Of a stretch of 64,000 nt of DNA, positions 32,093 to 42,111 are shown piece after piece. Made by a program: the position numbers and the translations under genes. Below the pieces are notes generated by a model that worked only from the letters and a program-made list of their open reading frames with translations, ran no database searches and was not told the origin of the DNA. The DNA lies in NCBI RefSeq assembly GCF_021440515.1, contig NZ_JAKCMV010000014.1, positions 1 through 64,000 on the forward strand, written 5' to 3'. This DNA comes from Enterobacter asburiae (GTDB lineage Bacteria > Pseudomonadota > Gammaproteobacteria > Enterobacterales > Enterobacteriaceae). Position 1 is the first letter of the stretch. The number at the start of each line of letters is the position of its first letter.

Positions 32093-32611
32093 ATGGGCAA
32101 GAAAATCGCAGTCTTGATTACCGACGAGTTTGAAGATTCAGAATTCACCTCGCCCGCAGAGGCGTTTCGTAAGGCCGGGCACGAGGTGATTACCATTGAG
32201 AAGGAGGCGGGTAAAACCGTCAAAGGCCACAAGGGCGAAGCCAGCGTGACGATTGACGAGTCTATCGACAACGTCAGCCCGTCTGATTTTGACGCGCTGC
32301 TGCTGCCGGGCGGCCATTCGCCGGACTCCCTGCGCGGCGACGATCGTTTCGTGACCTTCACCCGCGACTTTGTGGGCACCGGCAAACCGGTCTTTGCCAT
32401 CTGCCACGGCCCGCAGCTGCTGATCAGCGCAGAAGTGGTGCGCGGACGTAAGCTCACCGCCGTGAAGCCGATCGTTATCGATCTGAAAAACGCGGGCGCA
32501 GAGTTTTACGATCAGGAAGTGGTTAACGACAAAGACCAGCTGATCACCAGCCGCACGCCGGACGATCTGCCCGCGTTTAACCGCGAAGCGTTACGCCTGC
32601 TCGGCGCGTAA
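32093..32611 (+). CDS. yhbO: DJ-1/PfpI family protein deglycase/chaperone YhbO
   Basis: YhbO is a 172-residue cytosolic protein of the DJ-1/PfpI family. The nucleophile is Cys104 in AICHGPQLL, with Glu-containing N-terminal DEFEDSE near residues 11-17. E. coli YhbO protects against oxidative, thermal and acid stress and was reported as a glyoxal/methylglyoxal deglycase, a disputed activity. GGAGG precedes the ATG. It is divergent from yraR and overlaps yhbP tail to tail by 21 bp. Confidence 0.93.
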   Translation: MGKKIAVLITDEFEDSEFTSPAEAFRKAGHEVITIEKEAGKTVKGHKGEASVTIDESIDNVSPSDFDALLLPGGHSPDSLRGDDRFVTFTRDFVGTGKPVFAICHGPQLLISAEVVRGRKLTAVKPIVIDLKNAGAEFYDQEVVNDKDQLITSRTPDDLPAFNREALRLLGA

Positions 32612-33025
32612 CCAGTGAAGCTTTTTGCCAAAGCCCAGGGTGTTGTCGGTGAATTTCAGCTCATCGAGGCGGATTTCCCACACCGGGGCTTTTAGCGCAA
32701 GGGCTACCGGGAAGCGACGCACGTAGCGCTGACGCTGTGCGTCGCTCTCCTCACCTTCCAGACGGCGGATCTCGCCTTTAAACTGTAAACCGCGTATCAA
32801 CGCCACGGTTTTTGGCTGGCCGTTTACCGTACCCGCCACCTTCGCCTGCTGGCCCGTCATCTTTGCATGACGCGTCGAGTCTTCGCTTAAGACGTAGAAT
32901 GCTACGCGCTCGGGATCGTAATAGTAGAAGGCATTCGCACACCACAGCTCGCCTTCATCATGAACACACCAGGTAACAACGTGCTGCTTTGCCAGCCAGC
33001 GGTTAATGGCCGTCAGTGTTTCCAT
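32591..33025 (-). CDS. yhbP: UPF0306 protein YhbP
   Basis: This 144-residue protein has a predicted split-barrel FMN-binding-like fold. [20 protein letters not shown] opens it, with [20 protein letters not shown] in the centre (about residues 63-82). It is slightly shorter than E. coli YhbP (147). Function is unknown; similarity to pyridoxamine-phosphate-oxidase-like proteins is only fold level. Confidence 0.88.
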   Translation of the reverse strand: METLTAINRWLAKQHVVTWCVHDEGELWCANAFYYYDPERVAFYVLSEDSTRHAKMTGQQAKVAGTVNGQPKTVALIRGLQFKGEIRRLEGEESDAQRQRYVRRFPVALALKAPVWEIRLDELKFTDNTLGFGKKLHWLRAEQA

Positions 33026-33081
33026 TTTTCTTCTCTCTCGTGCTAAGGTGCGTTCACCTTAACATACTGAATCTCAATACC

Positions 33082-33369
33082 GTGTCCTGGTTTCTCTATC
33101 TCGTTCGCACCGCTGATAACGCACTCTACACCGGCATCACCACCGATGTGGCGCGGCGTTTTCTCGAACATCAGACGGGAAAAGGGGCAAAAGCGTTGCG
33201 CGGGAAAGGGGAGTTGCAGCTGGCGTTTTCCGCCGACGTGGGCGACCGATCCCTGGCGCTGCGGCTGGAATATCGCATTAAGCAGCTCACCAAACGCCAG
33301 AAAGAGCGCCTCGTCGCCGGGGACGGCTCGTTCGAGGCGCTACGCGAAAGCCTGATTAAAAGCGGCTGA
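33082..33369 (+). CDS. yhbQ: GIY-YIG domain protein YhbQ
   Basis: This 95-residue protein consists of one GIY-YIG nuclease domain: [17 protein letters not shown] (about residues 4-20) supplies both halves of the motif, followed by [13 protein letters not shown] and the Arg/Glu-containing helix. The GTG at 33082 was taken as start because it aligns with the E. coli N-terminus; no strong ribosome-binding site precedes it and a longer GTG start at 33016 exists. In E. coli, YhbQ has been linked to DNA damage tolerance. Confidence 0.85.
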   Translation: MSWFLYLVRTADNALYTGITTDVARRFLEHQTGKGAKALRGKGELQLAFSADVGDRSLALRLEYRIKQLTKRQKERLVAGDGSFEALRESLIKSG

Positions 33370-33859
33370 AGTGGTCGTGGTATTCCACCAGGCCATTCAC
33401 GCCGTTCAGGGCATCATCCGCCAGGCGGTGCAGCTGGAACGCGGACTCGGTTCCCGGCCAGCGACAGCGCAGATCGTGATGCGCCGCCGGCTCAAAGCCT
33501 AAACGCCCGTAGAAGGCCGGATCGCCCAGCGTCACTACCGCCGCGTAACCGAACTCGTTCAGTGAATCCAGCCCTTCATAGACCAGCTGGCGCGCAAGGC
33601 CCTGACCCCGGTAGTTTTCGTCCACCGCCAGCGGTGCCATTCCCACCCACTGAAGATCGTCGCCCTGCACCAGCACCGGACTGAACGCGACGTAGCCGAC
33701 CACCTGGCCTTCATCATCGGTAGCCACCAGCCCCAGCGTAATCAGGCCATCTTCACGGAGGTCGTGAACCAGCTGGGCCTCGGCATCGCTCTCAAAAGAG
33801 CGGCGCAGTAACGCGTCGATACTCGGTGCATCAATCCCAATTTCAACTCGAATCAGCAT
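33356..33859 (-). CDS. yhbS: GNAT-family N-acetyltransferase YhbS
   Basis: This 167-residue protein has a single GNAT fold. The acetyl-CoA loop is [22 protein letters not shown] (motif A, about residues 76-97), and the [10 protein letters not shown] motif B follows near 123. The substrate is unknown. It overlaps yhbQ at the 3' ends and overlaps the end of ubiT by 7 bp, so ubiT-yhbS are probably one transcript. Confidence 0.9.
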   Translation of the reverse strand: MLIRVEIGIDAPSIDALLRRSFESDAEAQLVHDLREDGLITLGLVATDDEGQVVGYVAFSPVLVQGDDLQWVGMAPLAVDENYRGQGLARQLVYEGLDSLNEFGYAAVVTLGDPAFYGRLGFEPAAHHDLRCRWPGTESAFQLHRLADDALNGVNGLVEYHDHFSRF

Positions 33860-34377
33860 GGCTCACCTACTGAAGTGTGTTTACTTTGCGGCGGAGCTTT
33901 CAGCCCGGCCTCGACAAAATCCGCCATTTGCAGCAGGACCGTCCGCAGCGCTTTTGGCATCTGGTCCAGCTCAATGGCATCCATCAAATTCTTCACGTAC
34001 AGGCCAAGTTCCGTATCCCCTTCGATAACCAGACGGCGCTGGAAGAAGAGCGTATCAGGATCCTGCTTGCGCGCGGCGATCATCAGCAGATCGCTGGCGT
34101 TGGCGCTAAAGCTCACATCCGCCTCGGCGGCCTGGCGCACGATCAGCTGGTCGTTCTCAACCGAGGTGAACCAGCGCAGCCCGATATCACGGACTTCAAT
34201 GCTCAGCCAGCGGCCCTCCAGGAACTCCAGCTCACCGTCCTCCAGCGCCTGACGGAACTGCCAGCTCAGCACTTGCTCCAGCACCTGGCGCTTGAGGGCG
34301 AACGGCGTCAGCTTTACCGGCACGCTCATCATTGATGGGCCAAATTCTACGAGTCGTGAACGCAATTTATCCAGCAC
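33853..34377 (-). CDS. ubiT: UbiT, SCP2-domain lipid carrier for anaerobic ubiquinone synthesis
   Basis: UbiT (formerly YhbT) is a 174-residue cytosolic protein with an SCP2 sterol-carrier domain (about residues 40-145). In E. coli it is needed with UbiU and UbiV for oxygen-independent ubiquinone synthesis and is thought to bind the hydrophobic intermediates. It is divergent from ubiU across a 220-bp gap, the same layout as E. coli. Confidence 0.93.
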   Translation of the reverse strand: MLDKLRSRLVEFGPSMMSVPVKLTPFALKRQVLEQVLSWQFRQALEDGELEFLEGRWLSIEVRDIGLRWFTSVENDQLIVRQAAEADVSFSANASDLLMIAARKQDPDTLFFQRRLVIEGDTELGLYVKNLMDAIELDQMPKALRTVLLQMADFVEAGLKAPPQSKHTSVGEPC

Positions 34378-34597
34378 GAGCTTTACTCCCTGATATCTAT
34401 AGTCCTGTTATTCTGCCATATCCCAAGGATGAGATAGCGGCGTAAATCAACAAAGCCGCTTCCGGCCTTCGCCATTATTGGTGCCATCAATACGCCATTA
34501 GCTGCCTTAAATCAAAAATTGTCGCGTATGGGTTAATTAAAATCCCAGCTCGTTAACAATTTTGCGATCGCTGCGATCGACATGATCAGGATAAATT

Positions 34598-35593
34598 ATG
34601 GAGCTGCTCTGCCCTGCCGGAAACCTTCCGGCGCTTAAGGCGGCCATCGAAAATGGGGCCGACGCGGTCTACATCGGGCTGAAAGATGACACCAACGCCC
34701 GCCATTTTGCTGGCCTTAACTTTACGGAGAAGAAGCTTCAGGAAGCCGTTAACTTCGTTCATCAGCACCACCGTAAGCTGCATATTGCCATCAACACCTT
34801 TGCCCATCCTGACGGCTACGCCCGCTGGCAGCGCGCGGTAGATATGGCGGCACAGCTGGGCGCCGACGCGCTGATCCTGGCCGACCTTGCGATGCTTGAG
34901 TATGCAGCAGAACGCTATCCGCATATTGAGCGTCATGTCTCTGTTCAGGCATCCGCCACTAACGAAGAGGCGGTTCGTTTTTACCATCGTCACTTCGACG
35001 TGGCCCGCGTGGTATTGCCGCGCGTGCTGTCTATTCATCAGGTTAAGCAACTCGCCCGCGTCACGCCAGTGCCGCTGGAAGTTTTTGCCTTCGGTAGCCT
35101 GTGCATCATGGCCGAGGGGCGTTGCTACCTCTCCTCTTATTTAACCGGTGAATCCCCTAACACCGTGGGCGCCTGCTCCCCTGCCCGCTTCGTGCGCTGG
35201 CAGCAAACCCCGCAGGGGCTGGAGTCTCGCCTGAACGACGTGCTGATCGACCGCTATCAGGATGGCGAAAACGCGGGTTATCCAACCCTGTGCAAAGGCC
35301 GCTATCTGGTTGACGGCGAGCGTTATCACGCGCTGGAAGAGCCGACCAGCCTCAACACGCTGGAGCTTCTGCCGGAGCTGCTGGCCGCCAATATTGCCTC
35401 CGTGAAAATCGAAGGTCGCCAGCGCAGCCCGGCCTACGTGAGCCAGGTGGCGAAAGTCTGGCGTCAGGCCATCGACCGCTGCATGGCGGACCCGCAACAC
35501 TACGCGCCGCAGCCCGCCTGGATGGACACGCTGGGCGCAATGTCCGAAGGCACGCAGACCACGCTTGGCGCGTATCACCGTAAATGGCAGTGA
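34598..35593 (+). CDS. ubiU: UbiU, U32 peptidase-like O2-independent ubiquinone hydroxylase subunit
   Basis: UbiU (YhbU) is a 331-residue U32-family protein. With UbiV it carries out the ring hydroxylations of ubiquinone synthesis without oxygen, using prephenate as hydroxyl donor in E. coli. The 4Fe-4S ligands known in E. coli, Cys169, Cys176, Cys193 and Cys232, are all conserved at identical positions. It is followed 7 bp later by ubiV. The upstream gap contains GCGATCG repeats near 34564-34578; an FNR site was not identified with confidence. Confidence 0.95.
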   Translation: MELLCPAGNLPALKAAIENGADAVYIGLKDDTNARHFAGLNFTEKKLQEAVNFVHQHHRKLHIAINTFAHPDGYARWQRAVDMAAQLGADALILADLAMLEYAAERYPHIERHVSVQASATNEEAVRFYHRHFDVARVVLPRVLSIHQVKQLARVTPVPLEVFAFGSLCIMAEGRCYLSSYLTGESPNTVGACSPARFVRWQQTPQGLESRLNDVLIDRYQDGENAGYPTLCKGRYLVDGERYHALEEPTSLNTLELLPELLAANIASVKIEGRQRSPAYVSQVAKVWRQAIDRCMADPQHYAPQPAWMDTLGAMSEGTQTTLGAYHRKWQ

Positions 35594-35600
35594 GAAGACC

Positions 35601-36479
35601 ATGAAATATTCATTAGGGCCGGTGCTGTACTACTGGCCAAAAGAGACGCTGGAAGATTTTTATCAGCAGGCGGCGACAAGCAGCGCCGATGTGATTTACC
35701 TCGGCGAAGCGGTGTGCAGCAAGCGCCGTGCCACCAAAGTGGGCGACTGGCTGGATATGGCCAAAAGCCTGGCGGGCAGCGGCAAGCAGGTGGTGCTGTC
35801 CACCCTCGCGCTGGTGCAGGCGTCGTCCGAACTCGGCGAGCTGAAGCGCTACGTGGATAACGGTGAATTCCTGCTGGAGGCCAGCGACCTGGGCGTGGTG
35901 AACCTGTGCGCCGAGCGCAAGCTGCCGTTTGTCGCCGGACACGCCCTCAACTGCTACAACGCCGTTACCCTGCGCCTGCTGCTCAAACAGGGCATGACGC
36001 GCTGGTGTATGCCGGTCGAGCTTTCCCGCGACTGGCTGGCGAACCTGCTGAACCAGTGCGACGAGCTGGGCATTCGCAATCAGTTTGAGGTCGAGGTGCT
36101 GAGCTACGGCCACCTGCCGCTGGCTTATTCCGCCCGCTGCTTTACCGCCCGCTCGGAAGACCGGCCAAAAGACGAGTGCGAGACCTGCTGCATTAAATAT
36201 GCAAACGGGCGCAGTATGCTCTCTCAGGAAAATCAGCAGGTGTTTGTCCTGAACGGCATCCAGACCATGAGCGGCTACGTCTATAATCTCGGCAACGAGC
36301 TGGCGTCGATGCACGGGTTAGTGGATATGGTGCGCCTGTCGCCGCTGGACACCAGCGTCTTTGCGATGCTCGACGCCTTCCGCGCCAACGAAAACGGGGC
36401 CTCGCCTCTGCCGCTGACGGCGAACAGCGACTGTAACGGCTACTGGAAACGGCTCGCAGGGCTGGAGCTTCAGGCCTAA
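35601..36479 (+). CDS. ubiV: UbiV, partner Fe-S protein of UbiU
   Basis: UbiV (YhbV) is a 292-residue U32-like protein. The cluster cysteines Cys39, Cys180, Cys193 and Cys197 are present (LGEAVCSK, SARCFTAR, DECETCC). It forms a heterodimer with UbiU. ATG 35601 was chosen for the E. coli length and N-terminus; a 12-codon longer frame overlaps ubiU. Confidence 0.95.
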   Translation: MKYSLGPVLYYWPKETLEDFYQQAATSSADVIYLGEAVCSKRRATKVGDWLDMAKSLAGSGKQVVLSTLALVQASSELGELKRYVDNGEFLLEASDLGVVNLCAERKLPFVAGHALNCYNAVTLRLLLKQGMTRWCMPVELSRDWLANLLNQCDELGIRNQFEVEVLSYGHLPLAYSARCFTARSEDRPKDECETCCIKYANGRSMLSQENQQVFVLNGIQTMSGYVYNLGNELASMHGLVDMVRLSPLDTSVFAMLDAFRANENGASPLPLTANSDCNGYWKRLAGLELQA

Positions 36480-36483
36480 AAAA

Positions 36484-36553
36484 AGCTCACTTTGTTAACA
36501 ACGGTTAGTAAACTTTAATGCAGTATTAAAGATTACCGTCGACAAAGTGAGCT
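36484..36553. repeat. Nested inverted repeats between ubiV and yhbW
   Basis: AGCTCACTTTGT (36484-36495) is matched by its exact complement ACAAAGTGAGCT (36542-36553). Nested inside is CTTTAAT-GCAGT-ATTAAAG (36513-36531). The right arm ends 3 bases before the yhbW ATG. It may be an operator pair, a terminator-like structure for ubiV, or a fold hiding the yhbW ribosome-binding site. Confidence 0.65.
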
Positions 36554-36556
36554 GTT

Positions 36557-37564
36557 ATGACTGATAAAACCATTCCGTTTTCGGTGCTGGATCTGGCGCC
36601 GATCCCACAAGGCTCCTCCGCGCGAGAAGCCTTCTCTCACTCTCTCGCACTTGCTCAGCTGGCTGAAAAGCGTGGCTATCACCGCTACTGGCTGGCGGAG
36701 CACCACAATATGGTGGGGATCGCCAGCGCCGCGACCTCGGTGCTGATTGGCTATCTGGCAGCAAACACCACCACCCTGCACCTCGGCTCCGGCGGCGTGA
36801 TGCTGCCTAACCACGCCCCGCTGGTGATCGCCGAGCAGTTTGGCACGCTGAACACGCTCTTCCCTGGCCGTATCGATCTGGGTCTGGGACGTGCGCCGGG
36901 CAGCGATCAGCCGACCATGCGCGCCCTGCGTCGCCACATGAGCGGCGATATCGACAACTTCCCGCGCGACGTGGCCGAGCTGGTGGACTGGTTCGACGCC
37001 CGCGATCCGAACCCGCACGTGCGCCCGGTGCCGGGCTACGGCGAGAAAATTCCGGTCTGGCTGCTCGGTTCAAGCCTGTACAGCGCCCAGCTGGCGGCGC
37101 AGCTCGGCCTGCCGTTTGCGTTCGCCTCGCACTTCGCCCCGGATATGCTGCATCAGGCGCTGCACCTGTATCGCACCCACTTCAAACCGTCGGCGCGTCT
37201 GGAAAAACCGTACGCGATGGTGTGTATCAACATTGTTGCCGCCGACAGCAACCGCGACGCTGAATTCCTGTTTACCTCAATGCAGCAGGCGTTCGTCAAG
37301 CTGCGTCGCGGGGAAACCGGCCAGCTCCCGCCGCCGGTGGAGAATATGCATCAGCTGTGGTCTGCCTCAGAGCAGTACGGCGTGCAGCAGGCGCTGAGTA
37401 TGTCGCTGGTGGGGGATAAAGCGAAGGTGCGTCACGGCCTGGAGGCGATACTGCGCGAAACCCAGGCGGACGAGATTATGGTTAACGGCCAGATTTTCGA
37501 TCATCAGGCGCGCCTGCACTCGTTTGATTTAGCGATGCAGGTGAAAGAGGAGCTGGTGGGGTAG
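36557..37564 (+). CDS. yhbW: Luciferase-like monooxygenase family protein YhbW
   Basis: This 335-residue protein is of the bacterial luciferase-like flavin monooxygenase superfamily with a TIM-barrel fold. Typical stretches are [19 protein letters not shown] (about residues 38-56), [13 protein letters not shown] and [14 protein letters not shown] (about 97-110). Substrate is unknown in E. coli. Its position after the ubiUV genes may or may not mean cotranscription, given the inverted repeats between. Confidence 0.9.
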   Translation: MTDKTIPFSVLDLAPIPQGSSAREAFSHSLALAQLAEKRGYHRYWLAEHHNMVGIASAATSVLIGYLAANTTTLHLGSGGVMLPNHAPLVIAEQFGTLNTLFPGRIDLGLGRAPGSDQPTMRALRRHMSGDIDNFPRDVAELVDWFDARDPNPHVRPVPGYGEKIPVWLLGSSLYSAQLAAQLGLPFAFASHFAPDMLHQALHLYRTHFKPSARLEKPYAMVCINIVAADSNRDAEFLFTSMQQAFVKLRRGETGQLPPPVENMHQLWSASEQYGVQQALSMSLVGDKAKVRHGLEAILRETQADEIMVNGQIFDHQARLHSFDLAMQVKEELVG

Positions 37565-37572
37565 CGGCCTAC

Positions 37573-37616
37573 CTTTCTCTCCCTCTCCCTTTGGGAGAGG
37601 GCTGGGGTGAGGGGAT
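37573..37616. repeat. Palindromic repeat between yhbW and mtr
   Basis: CCCTCTCCC (37581-37589) and GGGAGAGGG (37593-37601), followed by CTGGGGTGAGGGG. It is the third member of the family at 163-253 and 4097-4131, and lies between convergent genes. Confidence 0.6.
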
Positions 37617-37629
37617 CGGGCCGCACGCA

Positions 37630-38874
37630 TTACTGATATACAGGCAACAGATTAAAGCTCGATAACACATGCACCAGCGCGTTACCCACGCCAAATACCA
37701 GAATCAGCGCAATCATCGGCTTCCCGCCCCAGACGCGGAATGTCGGGCTGCCGAAGCGTTTACGTGATTTACGTGCCAGCAGCGCCGGAACAATCGCCGC
37801 CCAGATGGTCGCTGCCAGGCCTGCATAACCAATGGCGTACAGGAAACCGTTCGGCCACAGCAGGCCACCGACAATCGGCGGCAGGAAGGTCAGCAGCGCG
37901 GTCTTGAAACGCCCCATCGCGGAATCATCAAACCCAAACAGATCCGCCAGGTAGTCAAACAGGCCCAGCGTCACGCCGAGGAACGAACTCGCCACCGCAA
38001 AGTTGGAGAACACCACCAGCAGCAGATCCAGGCTGCGGCTGTTCAGCACGCCGCTCAGCGCCTGCACCAGCACATCAATATTGCCGCCCTTCTGCGCAAT
38101 GCCGATAAATTCCGGACGCGGGATGTTGCCCATCGTCCCCAGCAGCCAGATCACATACAGCCCCAGCGCCAGCAGCGTGCCGTAAACAAGACATTTGACG
38201 ATGGTGCGCGGATCTTTACCGTAATACTTCATCAGGCTCGGCACGTTGCCGTGGTAGCCAAACGACGCCAGGCAGAACGGCAGCGTCATCAGCAGATACG
38301 GCGTGTAGGACGTGTTCACTTCCGCGACGTTAAACAGCGTGGCGGGCGTCACGTGCCCCAGCAGGCTGCCGAAGGTCAGGAAGAAGGTAATCACCTTCGC
38401 GCCCAGCACGATTGCCGTCATGCGGCTCACCGCTTTGGTGCTCATCCAGACGATAAACGCCACGCCGAGCGCAAAGCACAGCCCCGCCGCCCTTGCCGGA
38501 ACGTTCAGCGACATCTCCGAGAAGGTGTGATGCAGAATTGACCCGCTCGCGGAAATATAGGCGTAGGTGAGGATGTACAGCACAAACGCAATGGAAAGAC
38601 CGTTGACCAGGTTCCAGCCTTTACCAAGCAAGTCTTTGGTAATGGTGTCGAAGCTGGAACCAATGCGGTAGTTCAGGTTAGCTTCGAGGATCATCAGCCC
38701 GGAATGCAGCATACAGAACCAGGTGAAGACCAGCGCCGCCAGCGACCAGAAGAACCACGCACCGGACATCACCACCGGCAGGGAGAACATCCCCGCACCA
38801 ATGATAGTACCGCCGATGATCACCACGCCGCCGAGCAGCGAGGGTGACGTTTGTGTGGTGGTTAGTGTCGCCAT
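37630..38874 (-). CDS. mtr: Tryptophan-specific permease Mtr
   Basis: Mtr is a 414-residue inner-membrane transporter of the aromatic amino acid (HAAAP/ArAAP) family. About 11 hydrophobic helices are present. The N-terminal [20 protein letters not shown] (residues 13-32) is the family signature. It is the high-affinity tryptophan:H+ symporter. Length equals E. coli Mtr. Its promoter carries a TrpR-like operator. Confidence 0.95.
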   Translation of the reverse strand: MATLTTTQTSPSLLGGVVIIGGTIIGAGMFSLPVVMSGAWFFWSLAALVFTWFCMLHSGLMILEANLNYRIGSSFDTITKDLLGKGWNLVNGLSIAFVLYILTYAYISASGSILHHTFSEMSLNVPARAAGLCFALGVAFIVWMSTKAVSRMTAIVLGAKVITFFLTFGSLLGHVTPATLFNVAEVNTSYTPYLLMTLPFCLASFGYHGNVPSLMKYYGKDPRTIVKCLVYGTLLALGLYVIWLLGTMGNIPRPEFIGIAQKGGNIDVLVQALSGVLNSRSLDLLLVVFSNFAVASSFLGVTLGLFDYLADLFGFDDSAMGRFKTALLTFLPPIVGGLLWPNGFLYAIGYAGLAATIWAAIVPALLARKSRKRFGSPTFRVWGGKPMIALILVFGVGNALVHVLSSFNLLPVYQ

Positions 38875-38909
38875 ACAGCCATGTCTCCAGTCAATAATAT
38901 TGGTACCGC

Positions 38910-38945
38910 ACTATAATGTGCAGCACTGTACCAGTACAAGAGTAC
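38910..38945 (-). promoter_or_regulatory. mtr promoter with TrpR-like operator
   Basis: On the minus strand TTGTAC (38939-38934), an 18-bp spacer and TATAGT (38915-38910) form a promoter. The -35 is embedded in GTACTCTTGTACTGGTACAG, whose GTACT/AGTAC repeats resemble trp operator half-sites. E. coli mtr is repressed by TrpR and activated by TyrR; a TyrR box was not resolved. Confidence 0.55.
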
Positions 38946-38954
38946 AAAAGGAAT

Positions 38955-38985
38955 AAAAAAAGCCCCGATAGTATTTATCGGGGCT
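38955..38985 (-). terminator. deaD terminator
   Basis: On the minus strand AGCCCCGATA, a short loop and TATCGGGGCT are followed by TTTTTT (plus-strand A run 38955-38960). It separates deaD from the downstream mtr promoter. Confidence 0.9.
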
Positions 38986-39017
38986 GTATATTTTACTTTA
39001 CGTCAGAAGCGTAAGGC

Positions 39018-40937
39018 TTATGCGTCACCGAAACGACGACGGCTTGCGCCTTCTTCGCGGCGTGGGCCACGGCTTTCACGACGTTCACCGCTGAAGCGAC
39101 CTGCGCCTGGCGCGCCGCCTTCACGACGAGGACCGCGACCGCCTTCACGACGCTCACCGCCACCGAAGCTACGACGCTCGCCCGCTGGACGATCGCCACC
39201 GCGACGTTCGCCACGCTCACGCGGCTGTGCATCACCCAGCAGCTGCATGTTCATCGGCTTGTTCAGGATGCGGGTACGAGTAAAGTGCTGAAGCACTTCG
39301 CCCGGCATACCTTTTGGCAGCTCGATAGTTGAGTGAGAACCGAACAGCTTGATGTTACCGATGTAACGGCTGCTGATGTCGCCTTCGTTAGCGATCGCGC
39401 CAACGATGTGACGCACTTCAACGCCATCATCACGGCCCACTTCAATGCGGTACAGTTCCATTTCGCCAGCGTCACGACGCTCACGACGTGGACGGTCTTC
39501 ACCACCACGCTCCGGACGGTCACCACGTGGACCACGATCGTTACGGTCGCCACGACGTTCAAAACGATCGTCACGGTCACGGAACTCACGCTTAGGACGC
39601 ATCGGCGCATCTGGTGGAACGATCAGAGAACGTTCGCCCTGAGCCATTTTCAGCAGTGCTGCGGCCAGAGTTTCCATATCCAGCTCTTCGCCTTCAGCGG
39701 TAGGCTGGATCTGCGACAGCAGCGCGCGATACTGATCCAGGTCGCTGCTTTCCAGCTGCTGCTGGACTTTTGCGGCGAATTTTTCCAGACGGCGTTTGCC
39801 CAGCAGGTCTGCGTTTGGGAGATCGGCTTCTGGAATGGTCAGCTTCATGGTGCGTTCAATGTTACGCAGCAGACGACGTTCGCGGTTCTCAACAAACAGC
39901 AGCGCACGGCCAGCACGACCCGCACGACCGGTACGGCCGATACGGTGAACGTAAGACTCGGAATCCATTGGGATATCATAGTTAACAACCAGGCTGATAC
40001 GCTCAACGTCCAGACCACGTGCTGCCACGTCGGTTGCAATCAGAATATCCAGACGACCGTCTTTCAGACGTTCCAGAGTCTGCTCACGCAGCGCCTGGTT
40101 CATGTCGCCGTTCAGCGCTGCGCTGTTGTAGCCGCTACGCTCCAGGGCTTCAGCAACTTCCAGCGTCGCGTTTTTGGTACGAACGAAGATAATCGCCGCA
40201 TCAAAATCTTCTGCTTCCAGGAAACGCACCAGCGCTTCGTTTTTACGCATACCGTAAACAGACCAGTAGCTCTGGCTGATGTCCGGGCGAGTGGTTACGC
40301 TGGACTGAATGCGCACTTCCTGCGGCTCTTTCATGAAGCGACGGGTAATGCGACGAATAGCTTCTGGCATGGTGGCAGAGAACAGAGCGGTCTGATGACC
40401 TTCCGGGATCTGCGCCATAATGGTTTCAACGTCTTCGATGAAGCCCATACGCAGCATTTCATCTGCTTCATCCAGTACCAGACCGCTCAGTTTAGAGAGA
40501 TCAAGAGTACCGCGCTTCAGGTGATCCAGCAGACGGCCCGGCGTACCGACGACAATCTGAGGACCCTGGCGCAGGGCGCGTAACTGCACGTCATAACGCT
40601 GGCCGCCGTAAAGGGCAACCACGTTTACGCCGCGCATATGTTTAGAGAATTCCGTCATCGCTTCAGCAACCTGAACAGCCAGTTCACGGGTTGGAGCCAG
40701 GACGAGGATCTGCGGTGCGCGCAGTTCCGGATCGATGTTGTTCAGCAGCGGCAGCGAGAACGCCGCAGTTTTACCGCTACCAGTCTGGGCCATGCCCAGC
40801 ACGTCACGACCAGAAAGCAGGTGTGGGATACACTCAGCCTGGATCGGAGATGGTTTTTCGTAACCCAGATCGTTAAGGGCTTCAAGGATAGGAGCCTTCA
40901 GGCCCAGATCTGCAAAAGTGGTTTCGAATTCAGCCAT
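39018..40937 (-). CDS. deaD: ATP-dependent RNA helicase DeaD (CsdA)
   Basis: DeaD is a 639-residue DEAD-box helicase active in large-subunit assembly and mRNA decay at low temperature. Motif I is AQTGSGKT (about residues 47-54), motif II is DEAD (about 156-159), motif III is SAT, and [11 protein letters not shown] is motif VI. A DbpA-like RNA-binding domain lies near 475-555, followed by an Arg/Gly-rich tail. Start ATG 40937 gives the E. coli N-terminus; it lies inside the stop region of yrbN, whose translation probably delivers ribosomes to it. Confidence 0.96.
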   Translation of the reverse strand: MAEFETTFADLGLKAPILEALNDLGYEKPSPIQAECIPHLLSGRDVLGMAQTGSGKTAAFSLPLLNNIDPELRAPQILVLAPTRELAVQVAEAMTEFSKHMRGVNVVALYGGQRYDVQLRALRQGPQIVVGTPGRLLDHLKRGTLDLSKLSGLVLDEADEMLRMGFIEDVETIMAQIPEGHQTALFSATMPEAIRRITRRFMKEPQEVRIQSSVTTRPDISQSYWSVYGMRKNEALVRFLEAEDFDAAIIFVRTKNATLEVAEALERSGYNSAALNGDMNQALREQTLERLKDGRLDILIATDVAARGLDVERISLVVNYDIPMDSESYVHRIGRTGRAGRAGRALLFVENRERRLLRNIERTMKLTIPEADLPNADLLGKRRLEKFAAKVQQQLESSDLDQYRALLSQIQPTAEGEELDMETLAAALLKMAQGERSLIVPPDAPMRPKREFRDRDDRFERRGDRNDRGPRGDRPERGGEDRPRRERRDAGEMELYRIEVGRDDGVEVRHIVGAIANEGDISSRYIGNIKLFGSHSTIELPKGMPGEVLQHFTRTRILNKPMNMQLLGDAQPRERGERRGGDRPAGERRSFGGGERREGGRGPRREGGAPGAGRFSGERRESRGPRREEGASRRRFGDA

Positions 40938-41010
40938 GTAGTACAAGTGCCTCGATATTAATGGCGGCCAGTCTACTTAGCTCATCGTGAAAATGATTAG
41001 CAATTTTCAT
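40930..41010 (-). CDS. yrbN: Small protein YrbN (26 residues)
   Basis: A 26-codon frame reads [20 protein letters not shown] and ends in ALVLHG. It matches the E. coli small protein YrbN upstream of deaD, with the same length. Its TGA (40932-40930) overlaps the deaD start in the sequence ATGGCTGA. The overlap and the weak deaD ribosome-binding site point to translational coupling; YrbN may be a regulatory leader peptide of the cold-inducible deaD. Function is not established. Confidence 0.85.
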   Translation of the reverse strand: MKIANHFHDELSRLAAINIEALVLHG

Positions 41011-41117
41011 TGAAAAGTGTGAACCGGCTCAAAGTAGGTGTATTGACGAACAACAACGCCCTCACCAGTTAAGGTGATGGCAATCAAAAGATTACGGGCT
41101 GATGTTTATGTCGTCAG

Positions 41118-42002
41118 CTATTGCTGGTCCGATTCTGCCAGGTCGTCTTGCTCCTGGCCCAAGAGCGATAATTCCAACAATGCATAACGGTGCTCAACGA
41201 AATTGTGTACGTTGTTAGCAACCGCTAATTTGAACAGTGCCGTGGCGCTGTCCATATCCCCCAGACTTAGGTAGTACTTACCTAAATAGAAGTTGGTTTC
41301 ACTGAGATGCTCAGCGAGCGAGGTGTTATCCGTTGCGTCTGCCTTGAGTCTGTCCATCAGCGTTGCTTCGCTAATGTTACCCAGGTAGAACTCGACAATA
41401 TTCCATCCCCATTGTTCCTTGTCCGACTTGTCGAAACGTTGCTTTAACGCCTCTTTTGCCTGCTTCGCATCGAGCTTCTGCTCAACGATGTAAAGCCACA
41501 GGCTACGGAAAGGATCATTAGGATCGTCTTGATAAAACGCCAGCAGATCATCTTGCGCTAACTTGTCACGACCGCCGTAATACAATGCGATACCGCGATT
41601 CAAGTGCGCGTAGTTGTAAGTTGGATCAAGCTCAAGTACAGAATCAAACGCTTCATAGGCAGCATCAAAATTGCCTGCCTGCGTTAAATAAATGCCTAAG
41701 TAATTGAATACTTCAGGCATATCAGGTCGGATTGCCAGCGCTTGTGAGAAATCATTTCGCGCCAATGCCCTCAGACCGAGACTATCATACAACACTCCGC
41801 GCTCATATAAAAGCTGTGCGCGTTCGTCATCGGTTAAAGCCCGACTGGCAAGAATTTGTTCCATGCGTGCCAGAATCACTTCCTGCTGCAAAGTCGGTTG
41901 CAATGGCACTGCGAGGACTTCGCTCTTACGCCAGGCAGAGTTGCTGCATCCTGCCAGCGTTAAAGCTGTCGCAACGAAACACCAGCGCAAAAAAGGCTTC
42001 AT
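41118..42002 (-). CDS. nlpI: Outer-membrane lipoprotein NlpI
   Basis: NlpI is a 294-residue lipoprotein with lipobox LTLAGC (lipidated Cys19) and tetratricopeptide repeats over about residues 60-200. In E. coli it is an adaptor that scaffolds peptidoglycan endopeptidases and brings MepS to the Prc protease. ATG 42002 gives the exact E. coli length; the longer frame begins in non-signal sequence. It lies 110 bp after pnp on the same strand. Confidence 0.96.
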   Translation of the reverse strand: MKPFLRWCFVATALTLAGCSNSAWRKSEVLAVPLQPTLQQEVILARMEQILASRALTDDERAQLLYERGVLYDSLGLRALARNDFSQALAIRPDMPEVFNYLGIYLTQAGNFDAAYEAFDSVLELDPTYNYAHLNRGIALYYGGRDKLAQDDLLAFYQDDPNDPFRSLWLYIVEQKLDAKQAKEALKQRFDKSDKEQWGWNIVEFYLGNISEATLMDRLKADATDNTSLAEHLSETNFYLGKYYLSLGDMDSATALFKLAVANNVHNFVEHRYALLELSLLGQEQDDLAESDQQ

Positions 42003-42079
42003 TTCCCACTCCCGAAGACAACTATTGGATGAACGTCCTGTCCCCCGGCGGCTTAACAAGGCGTCCTGCCTGATAATAG

Positions 42080-42101
42080 GCCCTCCGCTTTAGCGGAGGG
42101 C
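42080..42101 (-). other. Hairpin after pnp
   Basis: GCCCTCCGCT and AGCGGAGGGC form a perfect 10-bp stem in the pnp-nlpI gap. No T run follows on the minus strand, so it probably protects the pnp 3' end or marks processing rather than terminating transcription. Confidence 0.6.
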
Positions 42102-42111
42102 AAATGGCAAC

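Noticed and set aside
39333-40583. Long open frame (about 416 codons) opposite deaD
   Set aside because: It is antisense to a full-length conserved helicase and shows a low-complexity Thr/Phe/Gln-rich product with no domain; the same applies to long frames opposite pnp (43042-44268), infB (46973-48157) and nusA (49178-50530).
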